Source: Streptomyces humidus (GTDB taxonomy: Bacteria; Actinomycetota; Actinomycetes; Streptomycetales; Streptomycetaceae). Taken from it: a stretch of 52,469 nt of DNA. The notes under the pieces are model-generated. The model had not been told where the DNA came from, did no database searches, and saw only the letters and a list, made by a program, of their open reading frames with translations. This document shows, piece after piece, positions 41,798 to 50,187 of this stretch. The position numbers and the translations under genes are program-made. Location: assembly GCF_014649655.1 (NCBI RefSeq), contig NZ_BMTL01000049.1:1-52469 (forward strand), read 5' to 3'. Every line of letters begins with the position of its first letter. The first letter of the stretch is position 1.

Positions 41798-42781
41798 GTG
41801 GTCGTGCAGAGCCTGCTTCCGACAGCCTCACAGCCCTCTCCCTCCACCGTGACGTTGGAGGTCCGTTCCAAGCACGTCGTCGCCGACGGCGTCGTGTCCC
41901 TCACCCTGGCCCACCCGGACGGCGTGCGGCTGCCGGACTGGACACCGGGCGCTCACATCGATGTGGTCCTGCCGGACGGGACTGCCCGGCAGTACTCGCT
42001 GTGCGGCGACCGCTGGGATCCCTACAGCTACCGCATCGCCGTGTTGCGGGTACCTGAGGGGCGCGGGGGATCGGCGTACGTGCATGATCAGCTGGCACTG
42101 GGGGCCCGGGTCGGCGTGGGCGGGCCGCGGAACCACTTCCCGCTGGTGCCGGCGGAGCGGTATCTCTTCATCGCGGGCGGCATCGGGATCACACCGCTGC
42201 TGTCGATGCTCCGTCAGGCACAAATGACGGGCGCCGATTGGCAGTTGCTCTACGGAGGCCGCAGCCGTGCTTCGATGGCATTCCGTGAGGAGCTCACGGA
42301 ATGCCACGGCCGGCGCGTACAGGTCGCTCCTCAGGACGAATGCGGTCTGCTGGACCTGGCTGCCTGGCTGAGCGAGCCTGCGCCGGGCACCAAGGTGTAC
42401 TGCTGTGGGCCGGCCCCTTTGCTCGCCGCCGTCGAGCGGGCGTGCGTCGGCTGGCCGCCGTACAGCCTGCGCACCGAACGCTTCACCGCGGCCGCGGCGG
42501 ACCCCGTGCGCCGTGCGCCGTTCCAGGTGGAACTGCGGCGCAGCGGCCAAACGGTGACCGTGACCCGGGAAACCTCCGTCCTCCAGGCGGTGCGACAGGC
42601 GGGAGTCGAGGTGCTGTCCTCCTGCGAGCAGGGATCCTGCGGGACCTGCCTCACGCCGGTGCTGGAGGGCACGCCGGATCATCGGGACTCGGTTCTGGCC
42701 GATCACGAACGCGCGGCCAACGACTGCATGCTGCCGTGTGTTTCCCGCTCCCGCTCAGCGCGCCTGGTCCTGGACCTCTGA
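41798..42781 (+). CDS. VanB/phthalate-dioxygenase-type reductase (FMN, NADH, 2Fe-2S)
   Basis: A reductase of about 327 residues with three modules: flavin-binding barrel (RQYSLCGDRWDPYSYRIAVL), NAD domain (FIAGGIGITPLLSML, VYCCGPAPLL) and a C-terminal plant-type [2Fe-2S] domain (CEQGSCGTC ... CMLPC). Such PDR-type proteins carry electrons from NADH to Rieske oxygenases (VanB) or to CYP199-type P450s (PbdB in Rhodococcus, from memory). Here a CYP199-like P450 gene follows 53 bp later, so it is the likely partner. The GTG at 41798 is chosen because GGGAG lies 8 bp upstream; ATGs at 41774 and 41783 lack a ribosome site. Confidence 0.9.
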   Translation: MVVQSLLPTASQPSPSTVTLEVRSKHVVADGVVSLTLAHPDGVRLPDWTPGAHIDVVLPDGTARQYSLCGDRWDPYSYRIAVLRVPEGRGGSAYVHDQLALGARVGVGGPRNHFPLVPAERYLFIAGGIGITPLLSMLRQAQMTGADWQLLYGGRSRASMAFREELTECHGRRVQVAPQDECGLLDLAAWLSEPAPGTKVYCCGPAPLLAAVERACVGWPPYSLRTERFTAAAADPVRRAPFQVELRRSGQTVTVTRETSVLQAVRQAGVEVLSSCEQGSCGTCLTPVLEGTPDHRDSVLADHERAANDCMLPCVSRSRSARLVLDL

Positions 42782-42834
42782 GCTGTGCCCCTCCTCATCC
42801 TTCATCCATCCGAGCCGATGTCGCTGGAGCTGTG

Positions 42835-44052
42835 ATGTCCCGAGTACAGGCCACCACTGTCATGCCGCCCGTCCATGACGCCGACCCGTTCGCCGCCGAA
42901 CATCTTGAGCACCCCGAGCCACTGCACCAACAGCTTCGCGAAGCCGGCCCTGTCGTCCGTCTTTCCCGTTACGGCGTGCATGCCTTGGCCCGCTACCAGG
43001 AGGTGCACGCCTCCCTGGTCGACTGGCAGACCTTCCAGTCGGGCGCCGGGGTGGGCCTGGCCAACTTCCGCCACGAAAAGCCATGGCGCGCGCCGAGCCT
43101 GCTGCTGGAGGCCGACCCCCCGCATCACGACGCCCCACGCCGAGTGCTGCGCGAGGCCCTCGCCCCACCCGCGCTGCGCCGCCTGCGGGATGTATGGCAA
43201 GAGGCAGCCGAGGACCTCCTGGACAACGTACTGGCCGAGCGAGGAGAGGATTTCGACGCCTTCGACGCCCTGGCCAAGGCCTTCCCGCTGCGGGTCTTCC
43301 CCGACGCGGTCGGCCTAGGACCTGATGGACGGGCGAACCTCCTGCCCTACGGCAACATGGCCTTCAACGCCTTCGGACCGGTCAACGACCTCGTCAAGTC
43401 CGACGCGCCCCGGGTGGCCGACTTGTCGGCCTGGGTGAACGCCCAGTGCGCCCGCGAGGCACTGAGCGAAGACGGCTTCGGGGCACGCATCTGGGCAGCC
43501 GCCGACCGCGGTGAACTCACCCAGCAGCAGGCACCGCTGGTGGTGCGCTCCCTGCTCACCGCCGGCGTCGACACCACCGTCCACGGCCTGGCCGCCGCCC
43601 TCTACGCCTTCGCCACTCACCCCGGCGAGTGGCAGCGGCTACGCGAACGACCGGAGTTGGCCCGGGTCGCGTTCGACGAGGCGGTGCGCTGGCAGTCGCC
43701 GGTGCAGACCTTCTTCCGCACCGCCACCACCGACGTCGAGATTGCCGGCGCCCGCATTCCCGAAGGCACGAAGATCCTCATGTTCCTCGGCTCCGCCAAC
43801 CGTGACCCGGCCCGCTGGTCCGACCCCGACAGCTTCGACCTCACCCGTGACCCCTCCGGCCACGTCGGCTTCGGCATGGGCATCCACCAGTGCGTCGGCC
43901 AGCACGTCGCCCGTCTGGAAGCCGAGGCGCTGCTGACCGCCCTCGCCCGCCGCATCGAACGCATCGAACTCACCGGCGAACCGCGCCGCCATCTCAACAA
44001 CACCCTGCGCTCCTGGGCCTCGATACCCGTTCGCGTGCGCACGGCGCGGTGA
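42835..44052 (+). CDS. Cytochrome P450, CYP199-like 4-methoxybenzoate O-demethylase
   Basis: A 405-residue P450. It follows CYP199A2 of Rhodopseudomonas palustris closely as I remember that sequence: RYQEVHASLVDWQTF, GVGLANFRHEKPWRAPSLLL, EADPPHHDAPRRVL, MAFNAFGPVNDL, I-helix LLTAGVDTTVHG with a normal D-T pair, ESP-like WQSPVQTFFRTAT, and heme loop GHVGFGMGIHQCVGQH (Cys about 353). CYP199A enzymes demethylate 4-methoxybenzoate or oxidise para-substituted benzoates. The PDR-type reductase gene lies just upstream, as in pbdA/pbdB. A GGAG site precedes the ATG. Formaldehyde would again be the by-product. Confidence 0.9.
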   Translation: MSRVQATTVMPPVHDADPFAAEHLEHPEPLHQQLREAGPVVRLSRYGVHALARYQEVHASLVDWQTFQSGAGVGLANFRHEKPWRAPSLLLEADPPHHDAPRRVLREALAPPALRRLRDVWQEAAEDLLDNVLAERGEDFDAFDALAKAFPLRVFPDAVGLGPDGRANLLPYGNMAFNAFGPVNDLVKSDAPRVADLSAWVNAQCAREALSEDGFGARIWAAADRGELTQQQAPLVVRSLLTAGVDTTVHGLAAALYAFATHPGEWQRLRERPELARVAFDEAVRWQSPVQTFFRTATTDVEIAGARIPEGTKILMFLGSANRDPARWSDPDSFDLTRDPSGHVGFGMGIHQCVGQHVARLEAEALLTALARRIERIELTGEPRRHLNNTLRSWASIPVRVRTAR

Positions 44053-44100
44053 CTGCGCCGCTCCGTCCTGCCGCTTCCCAGCTGTACAGAGAGGATTCCC

Positions 44101-44490
44101 ATGTCCCAGCAAGTACGCGGCGTCGTCGCCCGTGCCAAGGGTGAACCGGTACGCGTCGAGACGATCGTCTTGCCAGCTCCGGGCGCTCTGCGCGCCGGTC
44201 GGCCGATCCCGCCGTTCGCGCGCCGGACGCCGACCATCGGATCCCCGGAGGACGCGGCCGGTGTGATCACGTTCCTCGCCTCGGACGCCGCGGCCGACGT
44301 GACCGGCCAGGCGATCGGTGTGGGCGGGGACCGGCTCAGCCTGTGGACCCACCCGACACAGGCCGTCTCCGCCTATGCCGACGGCGGCTGGAGCGCCGAC
44401 GCCATCGCCGAGGCGTGGCCCACTGTGTTCGCCGGCCACCAACAGAGCGTCGGGGAAACGCTGCCCGAGCCGAAGACCGACGCCTCGTGA
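44101..44490 (+). pseudogene. Chimeric ORF: mscR 5' end joined to an SDR 3' end
   Basis: The first 22 or so codons (MSQQVRGVVARAKGEPVRVE) copy the start of the mycothiol formaldehyde dehydrogenase, including its ribosome site, as at 17306. After a short unmatched stretch (near 44180-44225) the frame continues as the C-terminal 85 residues of an SDR (SPEDAAGVITFLASDAAADV, TGQAIGVGGDRLSLWTHP). The fused frame is open but contains neither active site. The simplest reading is a deletion that removed about 1 kb of mscR and the first two-thirds of an SDR gene. The next gene overlaps the stop (GTGA), showing that the SDR half came with its original neighbour. Confidence 0.85.
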
Positions 44491-45386
44491 GCACCTCGGC
44501 CACGGGCCTCGACCTCGACACGCTCGACGCAATTGACGTACACGCCCACGTCGAGGTGGACGGACACGGTCATCTGTCCCTGCCCGACGACTTCGTCGAG
44601 GCTTCTTCGAAGTACTTCGCCGCCGAGCGCCGGGCACCGACTCTGGACGAGATCGCCGGCTACTACCGGGAGCGCAGAACGGCTGTCGTCGTCTTCAGCG
44701 TCGACATCGAATCCGCGACCGGACATACGGCGCTGTCCAACGAGGAGATCGCCGAAGCCGCAGCCCGTCATCGCGACATCCTCATCCCCTTCACCAGCGT
44801 CGACCCCGCCAAGGGCCTCGCCGGCGCCCGTCGATTCCGCGACCTCGTGGAGAAGCATGCCATGCGCGGCATCAAGTTCCACCCCTCGATCCAGGGCTTC
44901 GCTCCGAATGACCGCAGTGCCTACCCGCTGCTGGAGGTCGCCCAGGAACTGGGAGTGCCGGCACTGTTCCACACCGGCCAGACCGGCATCGGCGCGGGCC
45001 TGCCCGGCGGAGGCGGAATCCGCCTCTCGTTGTCGAACCCGATGCTGCTCGACGATGTCGCCGTCGACTTTCCCGAGCTGACGATCATCATGGCGCACCC
45101 TTCCTTCCCGTGGCAGGACGAGGCGTTGGCCGTCGCGACGCACAAACCGAATGTCTACATCGACCTGTCCGGCTGGTCGCCCAAGTACTTCCCGCCCCAG
45201 CTCGTGCGGTACGCCAACACGCTGCTGCAGGACAAGGTCCTGTTCGGCTCCGACTACCCCCTGATCACCCCCGACCGGTGGCGAGCCGACTTCGCCAAGC
45301 TCGACATCAAGGACCACGTCCGCCCCAAGATCCTTAAGGACAACGCGGTGCGGGCCCTACGACTCGACCGAGAGGGCAGCCGATGA
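44487..45386 (+). CDS. TIM-barrel amidohydrolase-2 (possible aryl-beta-ketoacyl-CoA hydrolase)
   Basis: A 299-residue amidohydrolase-2 family protein: IDVHAHVEVDG (metal HxH), GIKFHPSIQGF, PALFHTGQTGIG, IIMAHPSFPWQDE and FGSDYPLITPDRW complete the metal site. The fold includes ACMSD-type decarboxylases. In corynebacterial and rhodococcal phenylpropanoid clusters a hydrolase of this type lies with an SDR and a MaoC hydratase and releases the shortened aromatic acid; the same order (SDR fragment, this gene, MaoC fragment) is seen here. GTG start coupled to the preceding frame, and a 4-bp overlap with the next. The retro-Claisen hydrolase role is inference. Confidence 0.82.
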   Translation: MSTSATGLDLDTLDAIDVHAHVEVDGHGHLSLPDDFVEASSKYFAAERRAPTLDEIAGYYRERRTAVVVFSVDIESATGHTALSNEEIAEAAARHRDILIPFTSVDPAKGLAGARRFRDLVEKHAMRGIKFHPSIQGFAPNDRSAYPLLEVAQELGVPALFHTGQTGIGAGLPGGGGIRLSLSNPMLLDDVAVDFPELTIIMAHPSFPWQDEALAVATHKPNVYIDLSGWSPKYFPPQLVRYANTLLQDKVLFGSDYPLITPDRWRADFAKLDIKDHVRPKILKDNAVRALRLDREGSR

Positions 45387-45603
45387 CCATCACCGTTTCC
45401 TTGGAAGACCTGTCCGGAGTGGAGGGCGCCCAGCTGGGCGCCAGTGACTGGATCGACGTCACCCAGTCGATGATCAACCAGTTCGCCGACGCCACCGGCG
45501 ATCACCAGTAGATCCACACGGACCCCGAGCGCGCCAAGGACGGGCCTTTCGGCGGCCCGATCACCCACGGCTATTTGACCCTGTCGCTGCTGATCCCGCT
45601 GTG
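45383..45603 (+). pseudogene. MaoC-type hydratase with nonsense codon, cut by insertion
   Basis: The N-terminal 70 residues of a MaoC hydratase: SDWIDVTQSMINQFADATGD, then HQ-stop-IHTDPERAKDGPFG and ITHGYLTLSLLIPLW. The TAG at 45509-45511 replaces the tryptophan (TGG) normally found in the D-H-Q-W-I-H motif, so the catalytic segment is cut. The frame is then interrupted after LIPLW by the ISAs1-type element. It follows the TIM-barrel hydrolase gene with a 4-bp overlap. Two independent lesions show that the gene has been under no selection for some time. Confidence 0.88.
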
Positions 45604-45616
45604 GAGCAGGGTGGCT

Positions 45617-46235
45617 TCAAGGTCCCGGTAGGAGCGGGCTGTCGGTGATGCCCCAGGTCCAGAGGGCGTGTTCGGGTGCGTCCCGGATCGCCCGGGTGGT
45701 CTTGGCGATGTTGTCCGCTCCCAGCAGCCGCAGTCTGCCGATGGCCAGGTTCCGCAGAGCGGCCATCGCCCGCGGCGCGCTGCCGGTGTGGACGGTGGAG
45801 GCGTCCTCGGCGAACACGACATCTCTGACATGGTGGCTGGAATTTTCGATTCCCCAGTGCCCGCGCACGTATCCGCCCAGGTCGGCAGGGGTGGCCTGGT
45901 GGGTGTCGAGGCTGGTGACGACGTAGACCGTCTCCCGGGCCTGCCGCTTGCCGTTCTCCTGGCGGCGCCGGTGGATGCGCAAGGCCAGCTGTCGGCGTAC
46001 GCGGGAAGGCGATCCCGCCCAGGTTCGCCGCGATGGCCATGGTCTTGACCGAGCGGGACTCCCGCCGGCCGTGGCCGGTGCCGGAGACGGTGTGCGCCAT
46101 GGGCACCTGCTTCCACGGCAGGGCCTTGAGCTGGGCCGACGCGGTCGGCTGGTTTCCCTTGATCACCGCGATGTAGTGGGCTTTCTTCTCCTGTACCAGC
46201 CAGCGCACCTGGTCCTTGACGCTGCGCAGGGCGTC
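45617..46235 (-). pseudogene. ISAs1 transposase, C-terminal half, frameshifted
   Basis: Begins inside the split codon region with DALRSVKDQVRWLVQEKKAH and YIAVIKGNQPT, typical of ISAs1 DDE transposases. After AIAANLGGIAFP a net one-base change near 46005 shifts the frame, and the protein continues LRIHRRRQENGKRQARETVY, SHHVRDVVFAEDASTVHTGS and AMAALRNLAIGRLRLLGADN. Joined to 51376-51987 it rebuilds VVTFDAL-RSVKDQ without gaps. It is dead both by the insertion and by the frameshift. Confidence 0.85.
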
Positions 46236-46320
46236 TTATGAAGACCTGTGGGTTATGCCGATCTGCTGTCCGGTAGCGGCGCTGGCAGCGGCGTCCCCGG
46301 ACAGCAGATCGGCATAGTCA
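46230..46320. repeat. RIT left terminal inverted repeat with internal hairpin
   Basis: Matches the right repeat at 87 of 91 positions. Within it, arms TATGCCGATCTGCTGTCCGG (46254-46273) and its complement (46297-46316) form a 20-bp perfect stem around a 23-nt loop. The stop codon of the third recombinase is the last three bases of the repeat. The hairpin is a likely recombinase recognition structure. Confidence 0.85.
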
Positions 46321-47307
46321 CAGTGCTTCGAGGAACGCCATGACGGTGTCGGATGGGCGGTAGCGTCCTGGTGCGGTGTCCAGCGGCGCGGTGCGGGCGA
46401 GTGCCTGTTCCTTGAGGGCGAGATCGGCGTGTATGTAAATCTGGGTGGTGGCGACGCTCTCATGGCCCAGCCAGAGAGCGATGACGGTGCTGTCGACGCC
46501 GGCCGCGAGCAGGCGCATCGCTGCGGTGTGCCGTAGAACGTGAGGCGAGATCTTCTTCTCGACCAGGGTCGGTTCCGCGTGGGCGGCGGTCACGGCGTGC
46601 TTGGCCAGCCGCCGCTCCAGGGCGTCCCGGCTCATCGCGGTGCCGTATCGGCTGGGGAACAGCGGCTCGGTGGGGTCTCCGCGGCGTTCGGCCAGCCAGG
46701 AGCCGATCACTGCAACGGTGGTGGAGGTCAGCGGGGTGATCCGCTGTTTGCGGCCCTTGCCCAGGCAGTTGACGTGCGCTCCGGTGCCCAGGCGAATGTC
46801 GGAGCAGGCCAACGCGGTGAGTTCGGAAGCCCGCAGGCCGGTCTGGATGGCCAGGACCAGCAGGGCGTGATCGCGCCGCCCGGTCCAGGTGGTGGTGTCC
46901 GGGGCGGCCATCAGCGCGGTGGCCTCGCGTTCGGTGAGGTAAGTGACGAGTCTGCGGTCGAAGCGTTTGGGCGGGATCGCCAGGACGCGCTGGATGACGG
47001 CCGCGTGCTCTGGATGGTGCAGGGCGGCGAAGCGGAACAGCGCGTGCACGGCGGCCAGTCGGGCGTTTCGGGTGCGGACGCCGTTGCCGCGTTCGGTTTC
47101 CAGGTGGTCGAGGAACGCGCCGATCAAGGGCGCGTCCATGTCGCTGATCTCCAGCTGGGAGGGCTGCTTGCCGGTGCGCTGGGCGGCGAAGGCCAGCAGC
47201 AGTTTCAGCGCGTCGCGGTAGGCGGCGACGGTGTGGGGGCTGGCCTGGCGCTGGCGGGCCAGCCGGTCGGTGAAGAATGCTTGCAGGGTAGGGGCGAGGG
47301 AGGTCAA
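46318..47307 (-). CDS. Tyrosine recombinase, third of the trio (RitC-like)
   Basis: A 329-residue integrase. It has an N-terminal SAM-like core-binding domain (SPHTVAAYRDALKLLLAFAA) and a catalytic domain with the first arginine in QTGLRASELTAL, the HxLRH box SPHVLRHTAAMRLLAAGVD and the nucleophile in LGHESVATTQIYIHAD. The TTG start overlaps the stop of the second recombinase (TTGA), which fits coupled translation. All catalytic residues are present, so the gene looks intact. It ends exactly at the inner edge of the left terminal repeat. Confidence 0.9.
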   Translation of the reverse strand: MTSLAPTLQAFFTDRLARQRQASPHTVAAYRDALKLLLAFAAQRTGKQPSQLEISDMDAPLIGAFLDHLETERGNGVRTRNARLAAVHALFRFAALHHPEHAAVIQRVLAIPPKRFDRRLVTYLTEREATALMAAPDTTTWTGRRDHALLVLAIQTGLRASELTALACSDIRLGTGAHVNCLGKGRKQRITPLTSTTVAVIGSWLAERRGDPTEPLFPSRYGTAMSRDALERRLAKHAVTAAHAEPTLVEKKISPHVLRHTAAMRLLAAGVDSTVIALWLGHESVATTQIYIHADLALKEQALARTAPLDTAPGRYRPSDTVMAFLEAL

Positions 47308-48230
47308 CGGGGGTCTTCCTGGTGGGCGTCGAGGCGGTCGGCCGCCAGTGCGAGCAGTTCCGGGGCGGCGGACAGGTACCAGTAGGTGTACTTGGGGTCG
47401 GCGTGGCCGAGGTAGGTCGACAAGCGCGGCAGCATGGCCTGAACGTCGGCGCGGTCGCGGTACCAGTCCAGGAGGGTGGTGACCGCGAAGGTGTGCCGCA
47501 GGTCATGGATTCTTGGTGTGCTCGCTGGCGAACGTGGTGTCAGTTCGGCCTGTCCGAGGACCCGGTGGAAGGTGTCCCAGACGCGTTCACAGCGCAGTCG
47601 GAAGCCCCTGGTGGACAGCAGTAGCGCACTGGTGTGCGGCTGCGGCAGCAGTCGGTCGCGGAGCCGCAGGTATTCCTGCAGGCCCGCGCTGGTGGTCGGG
47701 TGCAGGGGCAGCTGCCGGGACTTGCCGAACTTGGTGCCGCGCACGGTCAGCACGCCGAGCTTGTCGTCCAGGTCCTCGCAGTCGAGCCGGATCGCTTCCC
47801 CAACGCGCATGCCGGTGGAGGCGAGCAGGCGGATCAGGGTCTGGCAGGTCCCGGCCCGCAGCGGGAAGGACAGCTGACCGACGGCCCGGATCAGGGCGTT
47901 GATCTCCTGGCCGGTGTAGAGGTGGGGAACGGTACGTCGAGAGCCGTGCGGGATCAGCCCGCTCGGCGGCACCTGGTGGGCGGGGTCGAGCGCGTGCAGG
48001 TGGACGGCGAAGCCGCGGACCATGGACAGCCGCGCCGCCCACCAGCGCGGATCCGACGAGCTCGGCAAGGTCGCCCAGGCCAGGGCGTGTTCGATGGTCA
48101 GTGTGGAGGTGCGGTGCGCCGCGAGGTAGTCCGTGAACTGCGTCAGGAGCTTCTCGTGGCGTTCCATCTTGAACCCCATGGCCCGGCGGACGGCCAGATA
48201 CTCCTGCAACCGCCGGTGCAGCGCGCTCAC
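47304..48230 (-). CDS. Tyrosine recombinase, second of the trio (RitB-like)
   Basis: 308 residues: N-terminal VSALHRRLQEYLAVRRAMGF, then STGMRVGEAIRLDCEDLDD for the first arginine, RIHDLRHTFAVTTLLDWY for the HxLRH box (with D-L-R-H) and LGHADPKYTYWYLSA with the nucleophilic tyrosine. The long distance between boxes and the 'YTYWYLSAAPELL' ending mark the RIT second subunit type. The GTG start overlaps the first recombinase's stop (GTGA). It appears intact. Confidence 0.9.
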   Translation of the reverse strand: MSALHRRLQEYLAVRRAMGFKMERHEKLLTQFTDYLAAHRTSTLTIEHALAWATLPSSSDPRWWAARLSMVRGFAVHLHALDPAHQVPPSGLIPHGSRRTVPHLYTGQEINALIRAVGQLSFPLRAGTCQTLIRLLASTGMRVGEAIRLDCEDLDDKLGVLTVRGTKFGKSRQLPLHPTTSAGLQEYLRLRDRLLPQPHTSALLLSTRGFRLRCERVWDTFHRVLGQAELTPRSPASTPRIHDLRHTFAVTTLLDWYRDRADVQAMLPRLSTYLGHADPKYTYWYLSAAPELLALAADRLDAHQEDPR

Positions 48231-48407
48231 GCGGCCTCTCCCGGCCAGGGCCGGGCCAGCGCGCGCAGGCCCTCGTGGTCCACCTTCGCGTAACCAGCCG
48301 TGGTCAGCGCATGCCGGTGCCGCAGCACCTGGCCGATCTCCTCCAGTGACGCGCCCGCATGCTGGTGGCCGCGGTGTGACGCAGCCGGTGCGCGTAGATC
48401 GTCCCCA

Positions 48408-50187
48408 TGTCGGCGTACACGTGAACGTGGCCCTGGCAAGATTTTCGTGAAGCGGGGCTGTGCCACCGTGCGCCGGTGACGCTCCGTCACGGGTAGCGGG
48501 ACCTTCGGCGAGTGTGATGACCTCGTACGAATTGTGTCGCCGCACCTCGATGCGGTGCGGGTGGAACGAGTGTGGGTGGCGGGCGGCGTGGTCCGTATCG
48601 CTGCCCGTACCAGCGAGTTGATGGTGGCGTGTCCGGATTGCCGGTGCGAGTCGACGCGGGTGCACAGCCGGTATTCCCGCACGCTGGCCGATGTCGCTGC
48701 CGGGGGCCGTCCGGTGCTGATCAGTCTGGCGGTGCGGCGGTTGTTTTGCGACAGTACGGACTGCGGTCGGCGGACGTTTGCCGAGCAGGTGGAGGGGCTG
48801 ACGGTGCGCTATCAGCGTCGCAGTCCGCTGCTGCAGCATCTGGTCGAGATGGCCGGGGTGCTGCTCGCTGGCCGTGGCGGGGCCCGGCTTCTGCGCATCT
48901 TGAAGACGCCGTTGTCGCGGACGAGTGTGCTGTTCCAGTTGATGCGCATGGGACTTCCGCCGGTCGCGACACCGCGCGTGCTGGGCGTGGACGACTTCGC
49001 GTTGTACGCGGACGTCTACGGCACGCTGCTCGTGGATGCCGACACACAGCTGCCGATCGAGTTGTGGGCCGGGCGTGATGCCGAGCAGCTGGCCTCCTGG
49101 CTGCGTGCGCATCCCGGCGTCGAGGTGGTGTGCCGGGACGGTTCGCTGGTCTACCGGCAGGGCATCACCGAGGGAGCCCCGGACGCGGTGCAGGTCAGCG
49201 ACCGCTTTCACCTGTGGCAGGGGCTGTCGAAGCGGGTCTCGGACATCGCCGCGGCCCACCGCGACTGCCTGGCCGCCGCAGTACGTGAACCCGAACCGGC
49301 CCCACCGCCGTCGGACGAACCGTGCGAGGCGGCCGACACTCCCGCCCGCCGTCACGCGAAGCGACTGTTCGAGACCGTCCAGGGATACACCAGCACGGCC
49401 CGCAGTCTCAGCGCGATAGCCCGCGAGCTCGGCTTGAACCGCCGCACCGTGGCCAAGTACGCACGCGCTGCCTGTTGGCAGGAGTGCGTACGGCGCACTC
49501 CGCCCCGCCGGTCCACGAGCCTCGACCCGTATCTGGAGTATCTGAGGCAACGGTGGGAGGAAGGCGAGCACACCGCGACCGTGCTGCACCAGGAGATCGC
49601 CGCCAAGGGCTACGGCGGCCACTACCAGCGGGTCAAGATGGCCATCGCGCCGCTACGCCGCGGTCTACCGATCGACACACCGCGCGAGCGGCCACCATCC
49701 CCCCGCCAGGTCGCCCGGTGGATCACCACCACACCGCCGAAGCGCGGCCTGCACCCTGCCGAGGCGCTCCGTCGGCTGCTTGAACACTGTCCGGAGCTCG
49801 ACCAAACCCACACTCTGGTAAGGCAGTTCGCGGCCATGCTCGATGCCCGCGACGCCGCCCCGCTGCCGGCCTGGCTCGACCAACTCGCGGCCTCTGGCCT
49901 GTCTGCCTTGGCGAGCCTGGCCAAGGCCATCCGCGAGGACCAGCCCGCAGTCGTGCAGGGCATCACCACCCCGTTCAACTCCGGCGTCAACGAAGGCCGG
50001 ATCACGGACCTGAAGCTCCAGAAACGGATCATGGCCGGCCGCGCCGGCGTTCCGCTCCTGCGCCACCGCGTCGTCCTCATGGCCCACCTCCGACGCCGCT
50101 ACCCGTGACGGAGCGTCACCGGCGCACGGTGGCACAGCCCCGCTTCACGAAAATCTTGCCAGGGCCAGAAAAGTCCGTACGCCGACA
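48408..50187. mobile_element. ISL3-family insertion sequence with 5-bp target duplication
   Basis: 1780 bp. Both ends begin TGTCGGCGTAC, then ten unmatched bases, then a 71-bp identical inverted repeat (48429-48499 and 50096-50166) that includes the short hairpin GTGACG-CTC-CGTCAC. CCCCA flanks both sides (48403-48407 and 50188-50192). Excising the IS with one copy rebuilds the recombinase frame perfectly, which fixes the ends. Eight-bp duplications are usual for ISL3 elements; only five are seen here. The long identical repeats indicate a recent arrival. Confidence 0.88.
48534..50108 (+). CDS. ISL3-family transposase
   Basis: 524 residues. The N-terminal zf-ISL3 zinc finger has CPDCRCESTRVHSRYSRT and FCDSTDCGRRTFAEQ. 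The DDE core has VDDFALYADVYGTLLVDADT, VQVSDRFHLWQGLSKRVSDI and the last acidic residue in FNSGVNEGRITDLKLQKRIM. A helix-turn-helix (SLSAIARELGLNRRTVAKYA) lies in the middle insertion. GTG start. The stop lies within the right inverted repeat. It appears intact, and is opposite in direction to the recombinase genes it interrupts. Confidence 0.93.
   Translation: MSPHLDAVRVERVWVAGGVVRIAARTSELMVACPDCRCESTRVHSRYSRTLADVAAGGRPVLISLAVRRLFCDSTDCGRRTFAEQVEGLTVRYQRRSPLLQHLVEMAGVLLAGRGGARLLRILKTPLSRTSVLFQLMRMGLPPVATPRVLGVDDFALYADVYGTLLVDADTQLPIELWAGRDAEQLASWLRAHPGVEVVCRDGSLVYRQGITEGAPDAVQVSDRFHLWQGLSKRVSDIAAAHRDCLAAAVREPEPAPPPSDEPCEAADTPARRHAKRLFETVQGYTSTARSLSAIARELGLNRRTVAKYARAACWQECVRRTPPRRSTSLDPYLEYLRQRWEEGEHTATVLHQEIAAKGYGGHYQRVKMAIAPLRRGLPIDTPRERPPSPRQVARWITTTPPKRGLHPAEALRRLLEHCPELDQTHTLVRQFAAMLDARDAAPLPAWLDQLAASGLSALASLAKAIREDQPAVVQGITTPFNSGVNEGRITDLKLQKRIMAGRAGVPLLRHRVVLMAHLRRRYP

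Noticed and set aside
30110..45603. The two MaoC fragments as halves of one gene split by rearrangement
   Set aside because: Both contain the HGYLTLSLLIPLW segment with different codons, so they overlap and come from two copies.
46230..46320. Terminal hairpins as an integron attC site or a CRISPR-like repeat
   Set aside because: They occur only as two inverted copies at the ends of a recombinase trio; there is no integron integrase, no cassette array and no spaced direct repeats.
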